The notes beneath the pieces are model-generated. The model had not been told where the DNA came from and did not search any database. It saw only the letters and a program-made list of their open reading frames with translations. The translations under genes were made by a program, and so were the position numbers. Shown in pieces: positions 45,187 to 56,863 of a stretch of DNA of 64,000 nt; position 1 is the first letter of the stretch, and each line of letters starts with the position of its first letter. Source of the stretch: Entonaema liquescens (taxonomy: Eukaryota > Ascomycota > Sordariomycetes > Xylariales > Xylariaceae); NCBI GenBank assembly GCA_902805475.1, contig CADCSX010000003.1, forward strand, positions 3,348,001-3,412,000. The letters are read 5' to 3'.

Positions 45187-47705
45187 TGGAACCAACACTG
45201 GCTCCCAATCAAAGCATACTCCCACTACTATACGAAGAGTCCAGTTGCCAACGGCTATTGGCGGGGTGTAAGAACTGGCAAATTTACTGGTCCGTATCGC
45301 CGGAGAAAGAGGTATTGAGTCCGGAAATAATTAACTTTGAAGCTAGAAGGACTACGAGGAAGACCAGGCGCATACAAACGAAGTCTTAAGAGGTATGTAC
45401 TTATCGATAGGGGAGATAAGCAGATGATGGTTGTGTAGCATGTGCCCCATGTGCCATGTGCGCAAAAGCGGAGCAAGCTTAAATTTCATTGTTCTGATGC
45501 TACGTCATCGCCTTATTTAGATGTCATATCTTTATACCTATGGAACGCCATACATGTGAAAGAAAACCAATATTTTACTTGCGCTCAAGTCATAGTGTTC
45601 TTTTTACGGTTTTCTGAACTTCCTGATCGATCGATGTTCTCAAATTTCCATCGTGGAACGAGCTCGCGCCTATAAGATATAGACAGCATAGCCTTTGTAC
45701 TCAAGTTATATCTTGCACAATTCCCCAAGTCTATAGGTAGTTATCTTAGGTACCTACCCCTATGTAAGTAGCGTAACGCTTGACTAAAGGTGTTTATAGT
45801 CTTACCTCTATAACATAGGTAAACCAATAGTAAGCAACGCATCTCAAATTCACCAGCAAAAGTGTAATAACACATGTATGAGTAAAGTATTAATCAATCT
45901 ACCCGTATGCATGATCATCGTGTAAACAGCATATTAAGCCAGTTGAACCTACATTTCATACAAGCGGTGGACTACCTGTACGTGCTGCCAAGAATGTGAC
46001 TCTGTATGTATTAATATAATTATGTTCTAGTATAGGGGTTCGACTGCCGTGGCCATAGCGGTCAGGGTTTCGCAAATGCGGTCGGTCAAAAGCTACTCGC
46101 TCTCCACGACTCACGCATGCCTAACACGCCGAACTAATTCCATCTGGTTGGATTAGGCTACCGTCGAGCATGTTGAGCATGGTAGGTCGCGAAATACTAC
46201 CACGAATAATAATGTGGCTATGTGGTTGGGTGAAGGAAAAAAGGGAAATATCCCACGCCATCCAAGAGCCGCATTACTTTTAGGTCACTCGCGCCCTATG
46301 AAGTTGCGCCAAGAAGCTACGCGGAATACCACAGCCAAACGGACAAGAGCATAATGTTTTAGACTACCTGAGTGGTTGCAAGCTGGCGAAGCGGTGAATA
46401 AAAAACCTGTATGACGTTACAAACGTTTAAGCTAGGAGTAGAAACTAATTTGTGAATCGAAGTAGGCTTCAGGTAATGATGCAAGAATTCAACATATAGA
46501 AGAGGCCTCCGCAAGCCACCAATGCCACCCAATATATTGGATGTGAATAGTCACGGAGGACGGGAACATGAAAATGGGCTGATGAAAAGGCATATCATGC
46601 TATTATATTATAATCGGGTCGGCGAGACCGCAAACAAGAGTTTTGTTATGCACAGCAAAAGAAAGGGCCTTAGTAATTTGAACTTCTCAGCCTTTTACCC
46701 CAAACCTCATGCGGTGGTATATAGGCAGTCCTAGAAAGTAACCCACCTCGGGGGTAATATGGTAGTATAGGTCTCTATCGCATAGTCTTTAGACGTGGCG
46801 GAAAATGCAAGGCTGGAACTTGTTAGACTTCCACTGCCGAATTTCCCGGTTCTGCGCATTAGCATTGATTGTCAATGTAGACCGCTACTCCTTAACTCTT
46901 AACCCGGTACAGGTTTGCATCTCATAATGCACGGCATATTCGACAACCACGATTTGGAGTTCCCCAGATGAAAAAGGGCGGGTCTTGACTCACAGCGGAC
47001 ATTATTGCAACGCTGCCAACTAATTATATAGTTGATACCGAATGTGCGGTACGAAGCTTCTCATGGGTCAGTAATTAGGATACAAGTGTCTTCATTTGAC
47101 TGCTTGACGTGTTGATAGTATAGTTGTCCAAGTCTAATTTCGTTGGGGATGAATCGGGCGGGACAGCCCTTTTTCAAGCAGTTGGTTTGGTACTTCCACC
47201 TCATCTTGTACAACTAGAGTAGCTTGAAAAATTCCACTCTGCGTCCTGCATGTAATGTATATGATGGCGTCGCGGGGTGCGATCAGACGTGTTGGAACTC
47301 CAAGGTGACCGCTAGACCCTTAGTGGGGTCAGGTCGCTCTCCCTCGAAGGTACTGAGATTTGACTTCAAGAAGCTGCATACTATATCCAACGAAATGGGA
47401 TGATTGACGGATTGGTGTCCGTGACCCTCAAAGCGGGGCCTGCCACATTTGCTTGCGACGACTAAAGGTATACAGTTTTGAGAGAAAGACCGAGGACCAT
47501 ATATAATACCTCCGAGTATCCCCTTTCTTACGTGGACGTGATTTCCGGGTAACTTGCACCATCATAATTGCTTTGAACAACCATGCGCACAAATTTCCGA
47601 TCAATCCAACTTAGAGCGTGGACGAAAAGAACCCGTACCTAAGCACATGTGTTGCCGTGTGACTTCGGAAAGTTTTCAAGCTATTCAGTGATCAGCTACT
47701 CCGTC
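45187..47705. other. Long spacer with no supported gene
   Basis: About 2.5 kb. The first 250 bases are the presumed Fig4 promoter. TAGGTACCTA-type sequence occurs near 45748-45760. A plus-strand frame at 46522-46734 is unrecognised. Nothing else can be supported. Confidence 0.45.
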
Positions 47706-48110
47706 ATGGAGCCAAAGGTAACCCAGTACACATGCTAATCAGAGACAAGCAGCTCATAGAGTTGATAGGCTGAAAGACAGGCTTCTAAGAACCAAGAGGG
47801 GATCAAGCCCAGCCTCAACGTGGCTGACTACTCTACTCCGGATCAGCACCAAGCTTCAGGAGGCAGAGACCTTTCGACTCTGAGCCGTCCATGGATGGAT
47901 CGTGGACGTGCGTTGAAAAATAGCTTTGAGGGCGAGTTTTGGTGGAAAACTAAAACCCACGACGGGGACATCATGGAACGCTGGAAGAATCAATCAATGA
48001 CAGATGATCCATTCCAGAACGTGGATTGGATTATCACTCATTCAAACGGTCAGTCGCCAAGATCGACAAAGCCCTTAAGCGAAACAGCAGCCACCTCAGG
48101 ATCGAAGTAG
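47706..48110 (+). CDS. Hypothetical 117-residue protein with a 12-base first exon
   Basis: I do not recognise the family. The long second exon (47769-48110) has no ATG near its start; a credible intron 47718-47768 (donor GTAACC, TGCTAATC branch, TATAG acceptor, 51 bases) joins it in frame to ATG GAG CCA AAG at 47706. The result begins MEPKAERQASKNQEG. The core (SFEGEFWWKTKTHDGDIMER and DDPFQNVDWIITHSNGQ) is rich in Trp and charged residues and looks like a small folded soluble protein; the ends are polar and likely disordered. It is convergent with EMC4, with about 110 bases between stop codons. Confidence is limited by the tiny first exon. Confidence 0.55.
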
Positions 48111-48223
48111 ACGGAACCGAAGAGTGTGGAATAGAGGAAAGAAAAAAAGGAAATAGTATTGGGGGTGAAAAAGAACGAAGTAAAAAGTAATTGGTATGAG
48201 ATTATATTTGATATATTTCAAGT

Positions 48224-48901
48224 CTATAAAGCAGGAACAGCAAGTTCCAGTGGTTCTCGTTGGGCTTCCCAAGCCAGCCAGTCTGATCTTGTGGTTCTGT
48301 ACGATGTTAGCAGATTCCCTTAAACTAGGTAGATAATTATTAAATGAGGATAACTTACGGTAATAGACCCATCGCATTCACTTTCCAAATTCCAACAGCT
48401 AAAGCTACCAACTGCATCGCGACGTAGGCTAACTTGGCCTGTATTATCTTGCCCTTGTTTGTCTCACTCTCGAACCTCTCAAATGCCTGGTTTGTGCTGA
48501 AGATACCCAAGATAGGGTTCTTGAAGGCCATATAAACCATCATGATGCTGAATATCTGTAGCGAGTTGCCTGACATGTACATCATGATAGCTGTCATAGG
48601 CAAACTCTTTATGGGTGCGAGCGCCACCTCCCAGGCTTTCTTCAACTTCAACGTATCCATCTCTTCGGGCGTGTGTTGCTTTCGAGGTTGAGTTTTGGCT
48701 TCTTTCGATGCTTGTTTCTGTCACACATTGTTAATTTCGATTATTGGTAAAGTTATCATTGGATGTCAGTACCTTTGATAATGCGGTTGACTGCGATGGG
48801 AAACCGGGCGGATCGGGGATGCTGCTGCTCTTTGACTTGGGCGGTGGAGGAGATTGTAAATCAGCAACCCATTTAGGGATGGAATGGTCGGTGGATGACA
48901 T
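48224..48901 (-). CDS. EMC4: ER membrane protein complex subunit 4
   Basis: Emc4 is a subunit of the EMC, which inserts tail-anchored and multi-span proteins into the ER membrane. Three exons (48773-48901, 48359-48717, 48224-48296) give 186 residues. The N-terminus is a cytosolic Pro/Ser-rich tail with the family motif IPKWVADLQSPPPPKS. The conserved core follows: LKLKKAWEVALAPIKSLPMT, then MMYMSGNSLQIFSIMMVYMA and LAYVAMQLVALAVGIWKVNA, which are the membrane segments. The last intron splits LLP|TTRSDWLAWE, the typical Emc4 C-terminal end, so stopping at the end of exon 2 would truncate the protein. All introns have GT-AG ends. The divergent neighbour is beta-adaptin. Confidence 0.92.
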
Positions 48902-49786
48902 TTTTGTTAAATTCTCTATTTCCTTTAATGATATGTTACTGTTGTTGTCAGATTCTGGAATGGTACGTGGTACCTAATATCTAAGGTTGTCGTTTAGTTG
49001 TGAAGCTTCTAAATTGACTTTTGATGAAGTTGCGAATCAGGCTCGGGCGTGAAAGTACAACGTGCTTTGACCCACAAGAGCCGTCATGGCGGGACGGGAT
49101 GACAAAGCTTTGGGATAGCAGGCTAGGCGTGGTTTACCTAATGAAAATGCGCTAAGGAAAGAAGTATGGAAGTTTGGGGTCCACATAGTCCGCTGTGGCC
49201 CGAAATCAACCCCTGCAAGCGTAGCGGAAGCTTCTAACTTTCCGCTCTTCAGGGGTTTTCCTTTAATAGGTTCTTGCCTTTTGATTTTTGGAGGGGCCGA
49301 ACATCTTCCTCCGAATGCGATATTCCTAATCCCGATAATGTCGATTCATGAATTCAATCAAACCAATTCCCTTTTTTCTTTCCTTGTGTAGGATGACATT
49401 ACATTCGACCTAAATCGTCCATTCGCCGCACAATAATCTGCGGGTCAAGCTCCGGCGCGTTATCACATTCGATCACTATTACCGACTGTTATTCTCGAGC
49501 CGCCATCAGCCCTTACGATTGGACGGTTACATTAAATAGGCCTTCTTGAAGAACAGGTATACTTTTTAGTCAACCAATGTTTCTCTGTTCCTTGCCCAGC
49601 GTTTCCGGCATGAGGGGTAGCCACAAGCTGGTTTGCTTCCTTGCTTTTATTCCCTGTTGTGTTCTTCCTGCGCGTTATATCAACTGACCTTGAGCTCCTA
49701 TTCAGCCAACCAGCCGATACGTCGAGTGAGAAACCAAAAGAGGAAATTCCGACAAAGAGCAGACACCAACTTTACCTTACACCACC
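48902..49786. promoter_or_regulatory. Divergent promoter of EMC4 and beta-adaptin
   Basis: About 885 bases with pyrimidine-rich stretches (near 49368-49385) typical of fungal housekeeping promoters. No gene, repeat or RNA was recognised. Confidence 0.45.
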
Positions 49787-52493
49787 ATGTCGAGCGCCCA
49801 GGTCGGAGGGGACTCGAAGCTGTTCGCTCGAGTAAGCCCATTAATGTTCCTTTCTTCGCAACATCTCAGTCTTGTTATATTATACCTGTTACTTATTACT
49901 GTACCCTCCCAATTCCTTGGGACTTCCTTCTCTCTCCCCCAATTCCGTACATTCGAGGTTCAATCTTCTCTGCCCATTTATCACGGCCCGTCGATGCGTC
50001 TTTGACTTGACGTCTATCTTAGAAAGGCACACGTTTCGAGTCGCCCTGCGATCCCAACGTCCCTTCGGGACCATCCAAACACATTATGATCCTACCCACC
50101 TTGCCCGTCGCGTACAATGGCCATGTTTCTAGCTTATATGCCCCCGGATTTTGGCTTACGACCCATGACTCTGCAGGGCAAAGTCGCCGAGCTGCGAATC
50201 GAGCTGAACGCCGGCGGAAAGAAGGATAAGAACTACACACAGAAGAAGATCGCCCTCAAGAAGATTGTCGCGAATATGACCATGAGCAACAATGAGATGG
50301 TCTCCCTTTTCCCCGATATAATAGGCTGCATGCACATCCAGAGCCTGGAAATCAAGAAGATGTACGTCCGCACCAGTTCCTGGGATCACACCAATGGAGT
50401 TGGATACTGACGAGGGGATAGGTGTTTCTTATTCTTGGTCAACTATTCAAGGATGCGCCCTGAGATTGCAATGAAAGCAATACCCTTTCTACAGCATGTA
50501 AGCACCATGAATGGCACAATATTGCGCTCAATGATCCGGTTAACATTCGTATAGGACATGGAAGATAGCAACCCGCTAGTCAGAGCCTTAGCTCTCCGAA
50601 CTATGTCATATGTCCACGTCAAGGAATTCGTCGAAGCTACAGTGCCCCTTGTTAAGCGCCTGCTTAGAGACTCTGACCCCTACGTACGAAAGACAGCCGC
50701 TTTCTGCGTTGCAAAGTTATATGATCATGATAAATACATGGTCGAGCAGTCCGATCTGATTGATAGGCTCAATCAGTTACTGAGAGATGACAACCCTACC
50801 GTTGTAGCGAGTGCGTTAGCTGGTTTGATGGATATCTGGGAGCGCAGTGACTCCATCAAACTTACTATTGATTACAGCAACGCCTCCAAGATGGTAGCAA
50901 TTCTGCCAGATTGTTCTGAGTCCGTCTTTTGTTCCCTATCAATATCTATTTTCGCTAACATGAAATTAGGTGGGGCCAGACTTACATCCTCGAGGCTTTA
51001 ATGTCCTACGTACCTCAGGAGTCAGGGGAAGCAACCTTACTAGCTGAGCGTATAGCACCGCGGTTATCTCACTCAAATTCCGCCGTAGTACTAACCTGCA
51101 TTCGTGTAATTCTGTACCTGATGAACTACATCGCGGAAGAAAAGCAGATCTCAGCCTTGTGCCGGAAACTATCCCCCCCGCTTGTGACGTTACTAGCAAA
51201 GGGTCCAGAGGTGCAGTATCTCGCTCTGCGGAATGCGCTCCTCATACTTCAGAGAAGACCGGATGTTCTACGCAACGATATTCGTGTCTTCTTCTGCAAG
51301 TACAATGACCCAATCTACGTCAAGGTCACGAAGCTCGAGCTAATATTCATGCTCGCCAACGAGAGGAATATCGACGAAGTGTTGACAGAGCTGCGGGAAT
51401 ATGCGACGGAAGTCGACGTGCATTTCGTCCGTAAGGCTGTGCGAGCCATCGGAAAGCTGGCCATTAAGATTGAGCCGGCTGCGAGGCGATGCATTAACCT
51501 CTTACTCGAACTTGTTGCAACGAAGGTCCCGTATATCGTCCAGGAAGCCACAGTGGTCATCCGCAACATCTTCCGGAAATACCCCAATCAGTATGAGTCT
51601 ATCATTGGCACTCTTTGTGAGCACCTAGACTCACTAGATGAGCCTGAGGCAAAAGCTGCAATGGTTTGGGTTATTGGACAGTACGCAGATCGTATCGAGA
51701 ACAGTGATGTCTTACTCGAAGATTTCCTATATTCATTTGCTGAGGAACCCGTGGAAGTGCAGTTGGCGCTACTCACAGCTACGGTAAAGCTCTTCATCCA
51801 ACGACCCACCAAAGGTCAGGACCTTGTACCGAAAGTTCTAAAGTGGGCCACGGAAGAGACCGACAATCCGGACCTCCGGGACCGTGCGTACATGTACTGG
51901 CGGCTCCTCAGCACCGACATGAATGTTGCGAAGCAGATGGTCATGGGCGAGAAGCCCCCCATCACAGCCGAGTCCGAGAAGCTTGACCCCCAGACCCTCG
52001 AGGAGATGTGTCTCAACGTCGGCACCTTAGCCACCATCTACCTCAAGCCCGTGCAGACCGTCTTCCGCAGCGCGCGTCCCCGCCGCCTTCCCGACTCCCC
52101 GCCCTCCAGAAACACGCCCTCCCTCCGCCGCCAACCTCCCGCCTTCGACGCCCAGAAGACCCTCAGCATGTTCGGCATGGGCGGCCAGCCCGCCGTCCTG
52201 CGCCCCGACAGCAACGACGGCGGCATCCCCGCGCCCACCCGGCCACCGACGCTAGCAGCAGCAACAGCGGCAACGCGGATAACAACATGGCCAGCGCCGT
52301 CAGCGATGCCGACGCGTATTTCGCCGGCATCGGCAGCCAGCAGATGGCCGCCATGGGCATCCACGAGGCGGGCGATTCGTCCTTTGGCGGCAGCGGCAAC
52401 GAGGCCTCGTACGTCGTGAACCAGTATGCGCCGCAGCAGGTCTTTCAGCCTGCGCAGGGCGTTGGGAGTAATGGCGACTTGTTGATTCTGTAG
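49787..52493 (+). CDS. Beta-adaptin, large subunit of a clathrin adaptor (AP-1/AP-2 type), with frameshifts near the C-terminus
   Basis: The beta subunit of a clathrin adaptor complex sorting cargo at the Golgi/endosome or plasma membrane. Exons 49787-49831, 50177-50361, 50422-50497, 50555-50919 and 50970-52493. The trunk domain is complete: KLFARGKVAELRIELNAGGK, KMCFLFLVNYSRMRPEIAMK, NPLVRALALRTMSYVHVKEF, DPYVRKTAAFCVAKLYDHDK, WGQTYILEALMSYVP, RLSHSNSAVVLTCIRVILYL and AMVWVIGQYADRI. After FRSARPRRLPDSP the frame slips within a C-rich stretch (about 52097-52245). Reading resumes in another frame with NNMASAVSDADAYFAGIGSQ and ends GDLLIL. The exons are one base short modulo 3. The total, about 731 residues, means no appendage (ear) domain, as in yeast beta-adaptins; the terminal LLIL resembles a clathrin box. 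AP-1 and AP-2 cannot be separated by eye. Confidence 0.88.
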
Positions 52494-53204
52494 ATACTAG
52501 GTACTTACCGATCTACCCTTCTTGTCCGCTAGGGTTACGGGAGATAGGAATTTACAGGAAGGATGAGAATCAATATGAGAATGAGGATGGGGTGACACAT
52601 ATTATGTGAAGTGCTCGGTTGTGCGAGCGTAGAGGAAGAAACTAACCTACCCAAAGGGGGAATGTGCAAATTGTCGAGTATATGTAAATATTGCCATTGT
52701 GAAGACTAGAGAAAGCAAGCAAGCATAGGGTATTGATTTTTTGGAGGAACTGTACATCAATTACGATATAATCCTTTTTAGACATTCCGGATCCTGTGCT
52801 CAGTGTTTCGAGTGCTCCAAGTGCTTCAAGTTCATGATAGCTATAGTGGCTAGAGCTCATGTCAGATCAATGTCGAATTTTTAATTAGAGTGCATACAAG
52901 TACATGCTAATCCATTGACTCTCCGTAACTTAACTGAAGAATTAGAGCCATAACAAGCAAAAGTGGCAGCGACAAACATTAATATACAGCAGGCGAAGAT
53001 GCCCAGCAATCTGTGGTCCAGCTCCCAAGAAATCTCGAATCATTTTCATATCCCATTTTCCATCTCAACCTTTCACTCGCGGTCTGCCTTGCTCAGCCGA
53101 GTTTCGACAACTACCTAATGCCAGTATATATTTCGTCCAGTGAAGCAAATCACTCTTTAAGTCGTTACATTCTTCTCGAGCCCAGCTTGGAGAGTGCCGG
53201 GTTT
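52494..53204. other. Spacer between convergent genes
   Basis: About 710 bases between beta-adaptin and the Ser/Thr-rich membrane protein, both ending here. Only presumed 3' regions; no supported gene. Confidence 0.45.
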
Positions 53205-54545
53205 TCAGCGACAAGGGCTACAACATCCGGAGTGATCCAACTCCAAATTGGGACGTTTGTCCGAAGCACTAGATGCCCCATGGTCCGTAGATTGTCGTCC
53301 GTCACTATCATCCTCGAAGTCATCCCCTTTGGTTTCGTTAGGGCTACGACGACGGGAATTGATATTGCTTGATATTGATTGTGCAAAAACCTCGTCAACT
53401 AAGGACAACACAGCGGAGCCCATAACTATCAGTGCTGCAATGAGCAAATAGTACCGATTTGGCTTCAAGACGGAGATGGCGCCATTGGTATTGACTGGTC
53501 TTGGGGGAGGATCTCCCGTCACAGTGTATATCGTATTGGTACTAGAGCTGGCATGCGACAACGAATGTGATGAATGAGTGACTGTCGTGTAAACATAGCT
53601 TTCAGTGCTGGTAGGATCACTCTTCGATCCATCGGGAGTGGTGGAGTGTTGGATACTATTTGACGTAACCAGGAGTGTAACTTGCGGAGAAGGGTCCAAT
53701 ATCGGGTCAGACGTCGTGACAGTTTGTGTGACATTATATTCTGGAGTCTGTGAAACCGACTCACCTGTACCAGTTACTATAACAATAATGATCGGCGCCG
53801 GAGTAGTGAGCGAACTGTGGACAAGAGATGAGGTGCGGTATTCTAGAGAAACCGTTACGGTTTTAGGGTCGGGGTCCGGCGCCGTCACAATGTCTGGCTT
53901 GTTAACTTCAGGGGTCTGTTGGTTGCCATATGCACCAGGAGGCAAGTTCGTAGGGTTAACAGGGCTACCGTACCCGCCATTTCCAACAGGTGTCGTACTA
54001 GAGCCGTATCCGTAGCCGTAGCCATCATTATAGTCATCTCGCCGAGATAGCCCCTCATTCTGTGACCATAGCTGCAGACACTCAGAGCTCAACCCATCAG
54101 TGTTGCACTCTTTTGGGAGCCCTTTCTCTGGATCAAGGGGGTCTAGGTCACTCTGAGAAGATCCTCCAACCACCCAAGTCGCAATAGGACCATAGGTGAG
54201 TGAGGTACTAGATGAAGAGTCCGATGCACCAGCATCTTTACCAGTAAAACTTGGGTAAAGGAAAGATGATCCAGGTTGAGTCACGATGGTAAGGTCGATA
54301 TCCTGTGTAGTCTGGATTTGATGAGAAGGAAGCTTGTGGATCGTTGCGAAGGTGGACAAATTATGGAGGAGCTCGGACACAACGTCACTCTCGATAACTG
54401 TACCAACTGCAGTAGCAGAGGGAGACTCTGCTTTGAAAGATGACTCCAGAGCGGGTTCTTGGTTGTTCACAATGGCCATGCACTGGGAAACTCCGTGGCA
54501 TAGTGCCAGAAGGCCGAGAAAGAGTAGATGTGTCCAAGTAGCCAT
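53205..54545 (-). CDS. Ser/Thr-rich secreted or membrane-anchored protein of unknown function
   Basis: A single exon of 446 residues; the family is not recognised. It has a clear signal peptide (WTHLLFLGLLALCHGVSQCM), a long extracellular-type region rich in Ser, Thr and Pro, and a Gly/Tyr repeat (DDYNDGYGYGYGSS). A single membrane span follows near the C-terminus (YYLLIAALIVMGSAVLSLV), then a short charged tail. This is the layout of fungal wall-stress sensors and mucin-like surface proteins, but no WSC or other named domain is visible, so the sensor role is only a guess. NLST, NVTQ and NETK are possible N-glycosylation sites; the last lies on the tail side of the span and is probably unused. 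The gene appears complete. Confidence 0.75.
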   Translation of the reverse strand: MATWTHLLFLGLLALCHGVSQCMAIVNNQEPALESSFKAESPSATAVGTVIESDVVSELLHNLSTFATIHKLPSHQIQTTQDIDLTIVTQPGSSFLYPSFTGKDAGASDSSSSTSLTYGPIATWVVGGSSQSDLDPLDPEKGLPKECNTDGLSSECLQLWSQNEGLSRRDDYNDGYGYGYGSSTTPVGNGGYGSPVNPTNLPPGAYGNQQTPEVNKPDIVTAPDPDPKTVTVSLEYRTSSLVHSSLTTPAPIIIVIVTGTGESVSQTPEYNVTQTVTTSDPILDPSPQVTLLVTSNSIQHSTTPDGSKSDPTSTESYVYTTVTHSSHSLSHASSSTNTIYTVTGDPPPRPVNTNGAISVLKPNRYYLLIAALIVMGSAVLSLVDEVFAQSISSNINSRRRSPNETKGDDFEDDSDGRQSTDHGASSASDKRPNLELDHSGCCSPCR

Positions 54546-56589
54546 GGTGATGCCTCTTTGTACAATTGTGTGGATAACCGGAAGGAGACTGGTTTATTTA
54601 CAATGATAGAGAAACCATCTGGAAACAGGATGGGATGATGGCAGATGGTCATGGGATAGAAAGGAGGCAGAGAGACAAAATTTTGGATTGAAATGTGAAA
54701 TTGTGACGTTTCAAAAACACAAGTAGGACGAGTCATCGAAGTCGCAGGTTTCACCTTCTGTGTCGATAAAAGCCTGCTGCGACTTCCTTTGCTATTAAGA
54801 TATTGGGAAGGCACCAGCGTTGTGTGCACTGGAAAGATCCAGTACTAAGGCAGTTGCAACAAGTAGACACGGCAGGATCACTCACTAAGGCAACCACATA
54901 GAGAGATAATTATAACTCGCTATTGCTCTTTACGACCACCCGCATCATCTTAGTACATGTAGGTATTGAGCAGATTTGAAGTACATGGCGTCGACCTGGA
55001 ATTACCTACCTAAGTACCTACATAATTTGGTGAGTGCATACCCAAGTAGGTAGATAGGTAGTATTAATGTTCAGTACCTAATTGGCATTTCCCTCTGTAT
55101 CGTTAGACGCCTACCAACATATGACCAGAGTTCAGTTTCCCTCGTGTGGGTTCGTCTTTTACCTTTGAGCAGCAATGATATAGACCATACACACACTTGA
55201 CAATTCAAGATTTTACGTTTACAAGTGCTTGCTTAGGACTGACTATGAACGCAGTGGAAAGGATACCTGACGAGCTTGAATGCACCTTGCCTTTAATAGG
55301 TAGCATCTTGAAAATTCTCTCACAATAGAGGTGAAATTAAACCTCACAATACGCTGCATATTTTCACGCGTTCTGTGAAAGTTTTGTTTCCTTTCTCCTT
55401 GTTTCTGGTTTGAAAGTATGTAAACTTTTGGTTTAACCTGAGTTAATTTCTACTTACTATCCAAAAAAATCTTAGAGTTATTATAAGCCCTGTCCTTAGA
55501 TACGCCAAGAATTATTTTATTTGCAAAACACCTGTATAGTTGCTGTCTACCTACCTATTCAGATTATGTCTCAGCTCACAAAGGCAGGATTTTGTCAGAT
55601 GTGATCTGCCTCTTAGACGAAAGAATCCCACAGGCCATAGCTAGAAGAAATAGGGGACTAAATACCCACGGAAGCAGAGATTACAATGACATATTGCAAT
55701 GAATCTAACGGGTATGAATGTGTAGTTACCTTGGCCGGTTCCCGGCTGACTGCTTTCTGTCCAAGTGTATATAGAAGAAAATGATTTTAAGCCACTGATA
55801 GATTTCATTACGGAGAGCACAGGTCTCATTTTGATGCAATGATATTGTCAGGGGTCTCACTTGAGACCCCCTTGGAACAAAGAAGCTGTTTAGTATGTAT
55901 AGTTCTGACTTCGGAGTTATCCTAGTTAGAGTTCCTTGTGGAACAACAAAGTTGTTTTCTCACCTTTTGGGTCGCCTTGTGATAGATATCTTCCCCTTGA
56001 GCAGCTCGACTAAGCGCGTATGTGTGTCTATAGCTTTACGATTGACCAACCTTCACTCTGCTCTGCCAAGTTCTAAGATATCAACTAGTAAAAATCAAAA
56101 TTAATAGGGACACTACTAAGCTAGAATATACTTGAGAATTTCTACTGGTCATTCAAGGCCCTTTGACATGTTTCATATTAGTTCGTGTTGATCGTAAAGA
56201 AAATTTGGTAGGGCCGAGGTTTACGGAGAAACTTTTCGGGTACCCGGTCGGGCGGGAGCGCCTAAGTAGAGGCGGAGCCGGTCTCGGCAGCCCTAGCCGA
56301 CGGCATGCGGGGATAATGACCTCGCTGCTGCAAGAACGACAAACAGAGTGGCCTGATTGCGTGTTTAGTACGACGCGTGAAAGGGGCTAAATTTATATGT
56401 TAACCCGCCCTAAGTGAAGCTAATGAGAGGCTAACACAATTAACTCTATATGATGTAAGTGGGTAATTCTAGTAGACATAGAACCTAAGCCATGCATTAT
56501 TGTGGGTGTTCTTCTATAATGACATAACTTACAACTTGCATCGAGACATGTGATGAGGAGGGACCAAGTAAACCCCTATTTCGCTATTA

Positions 56590-56621
56590 TCCCTCGAGGA
56601 CCTGAACAGGGGCCAAAAACT
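56590..56621 (+). repeat. Left terminal inverted repeat of the MITE
   Basis: A 32-base repeat, identical without a mismatch to the reverse complement of 56832-56863. It contains the palindrome CCTCGAGG. Confidence 0.9.
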
Positions 56622-56831
56622 TGACCCATGAAAGCCAAGTCTCGCTACCAGCCGTTGTTATCCAGATCTGAGTCGGGACGCGACTTGAATGGCTGATTTC
56701 TATAATTGATCGTGAGCAAAGGCCAAATTCTGAACAAATTCCTAAAGCATAGACATATTTAACGGAGAAGCTATTTTACATTGCCTTTTGATACGTCGAG
56801 CGATCAGACTAGTGATGGTCTGTGAAGCGCT

Positions 56832-56863
56832 AGTTTTTGGCCCCTGTTCAGGTCCTCGAGGGA
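56832..56863 (-). repeat. Right terminal inverted repeat of the MITE
   Basis: Perfect 32-base inverse copy of the left end, followed outward by TA. Confidence 0.9.

Larger units (their letters stand above)
56590..56863. mobile_element. MITE (non-autonomous DNA transposon), 274 bases
   Basis: The ends 56590-56621 and 56832-56863 are perfect 32-base inverted repeats; each begins TCCCTCGAGGACCTGAACAG when read inward. TA flanks both sides (56588-56589 and 56864-56865), as expected for a Tc1/mariner-type target duplication. The 210-base interior has no coding capacity. Unlike the larger element at 9.2 kb, it shows no RIP. The two elements do not share terminal repeats. Confidence 0.88.

Noticed and set aside
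46522..46734. Small plus-strand gene in the 45-47 kb spacer
   Set aside because: No recognisable protein, no splice partners and no coding bias.
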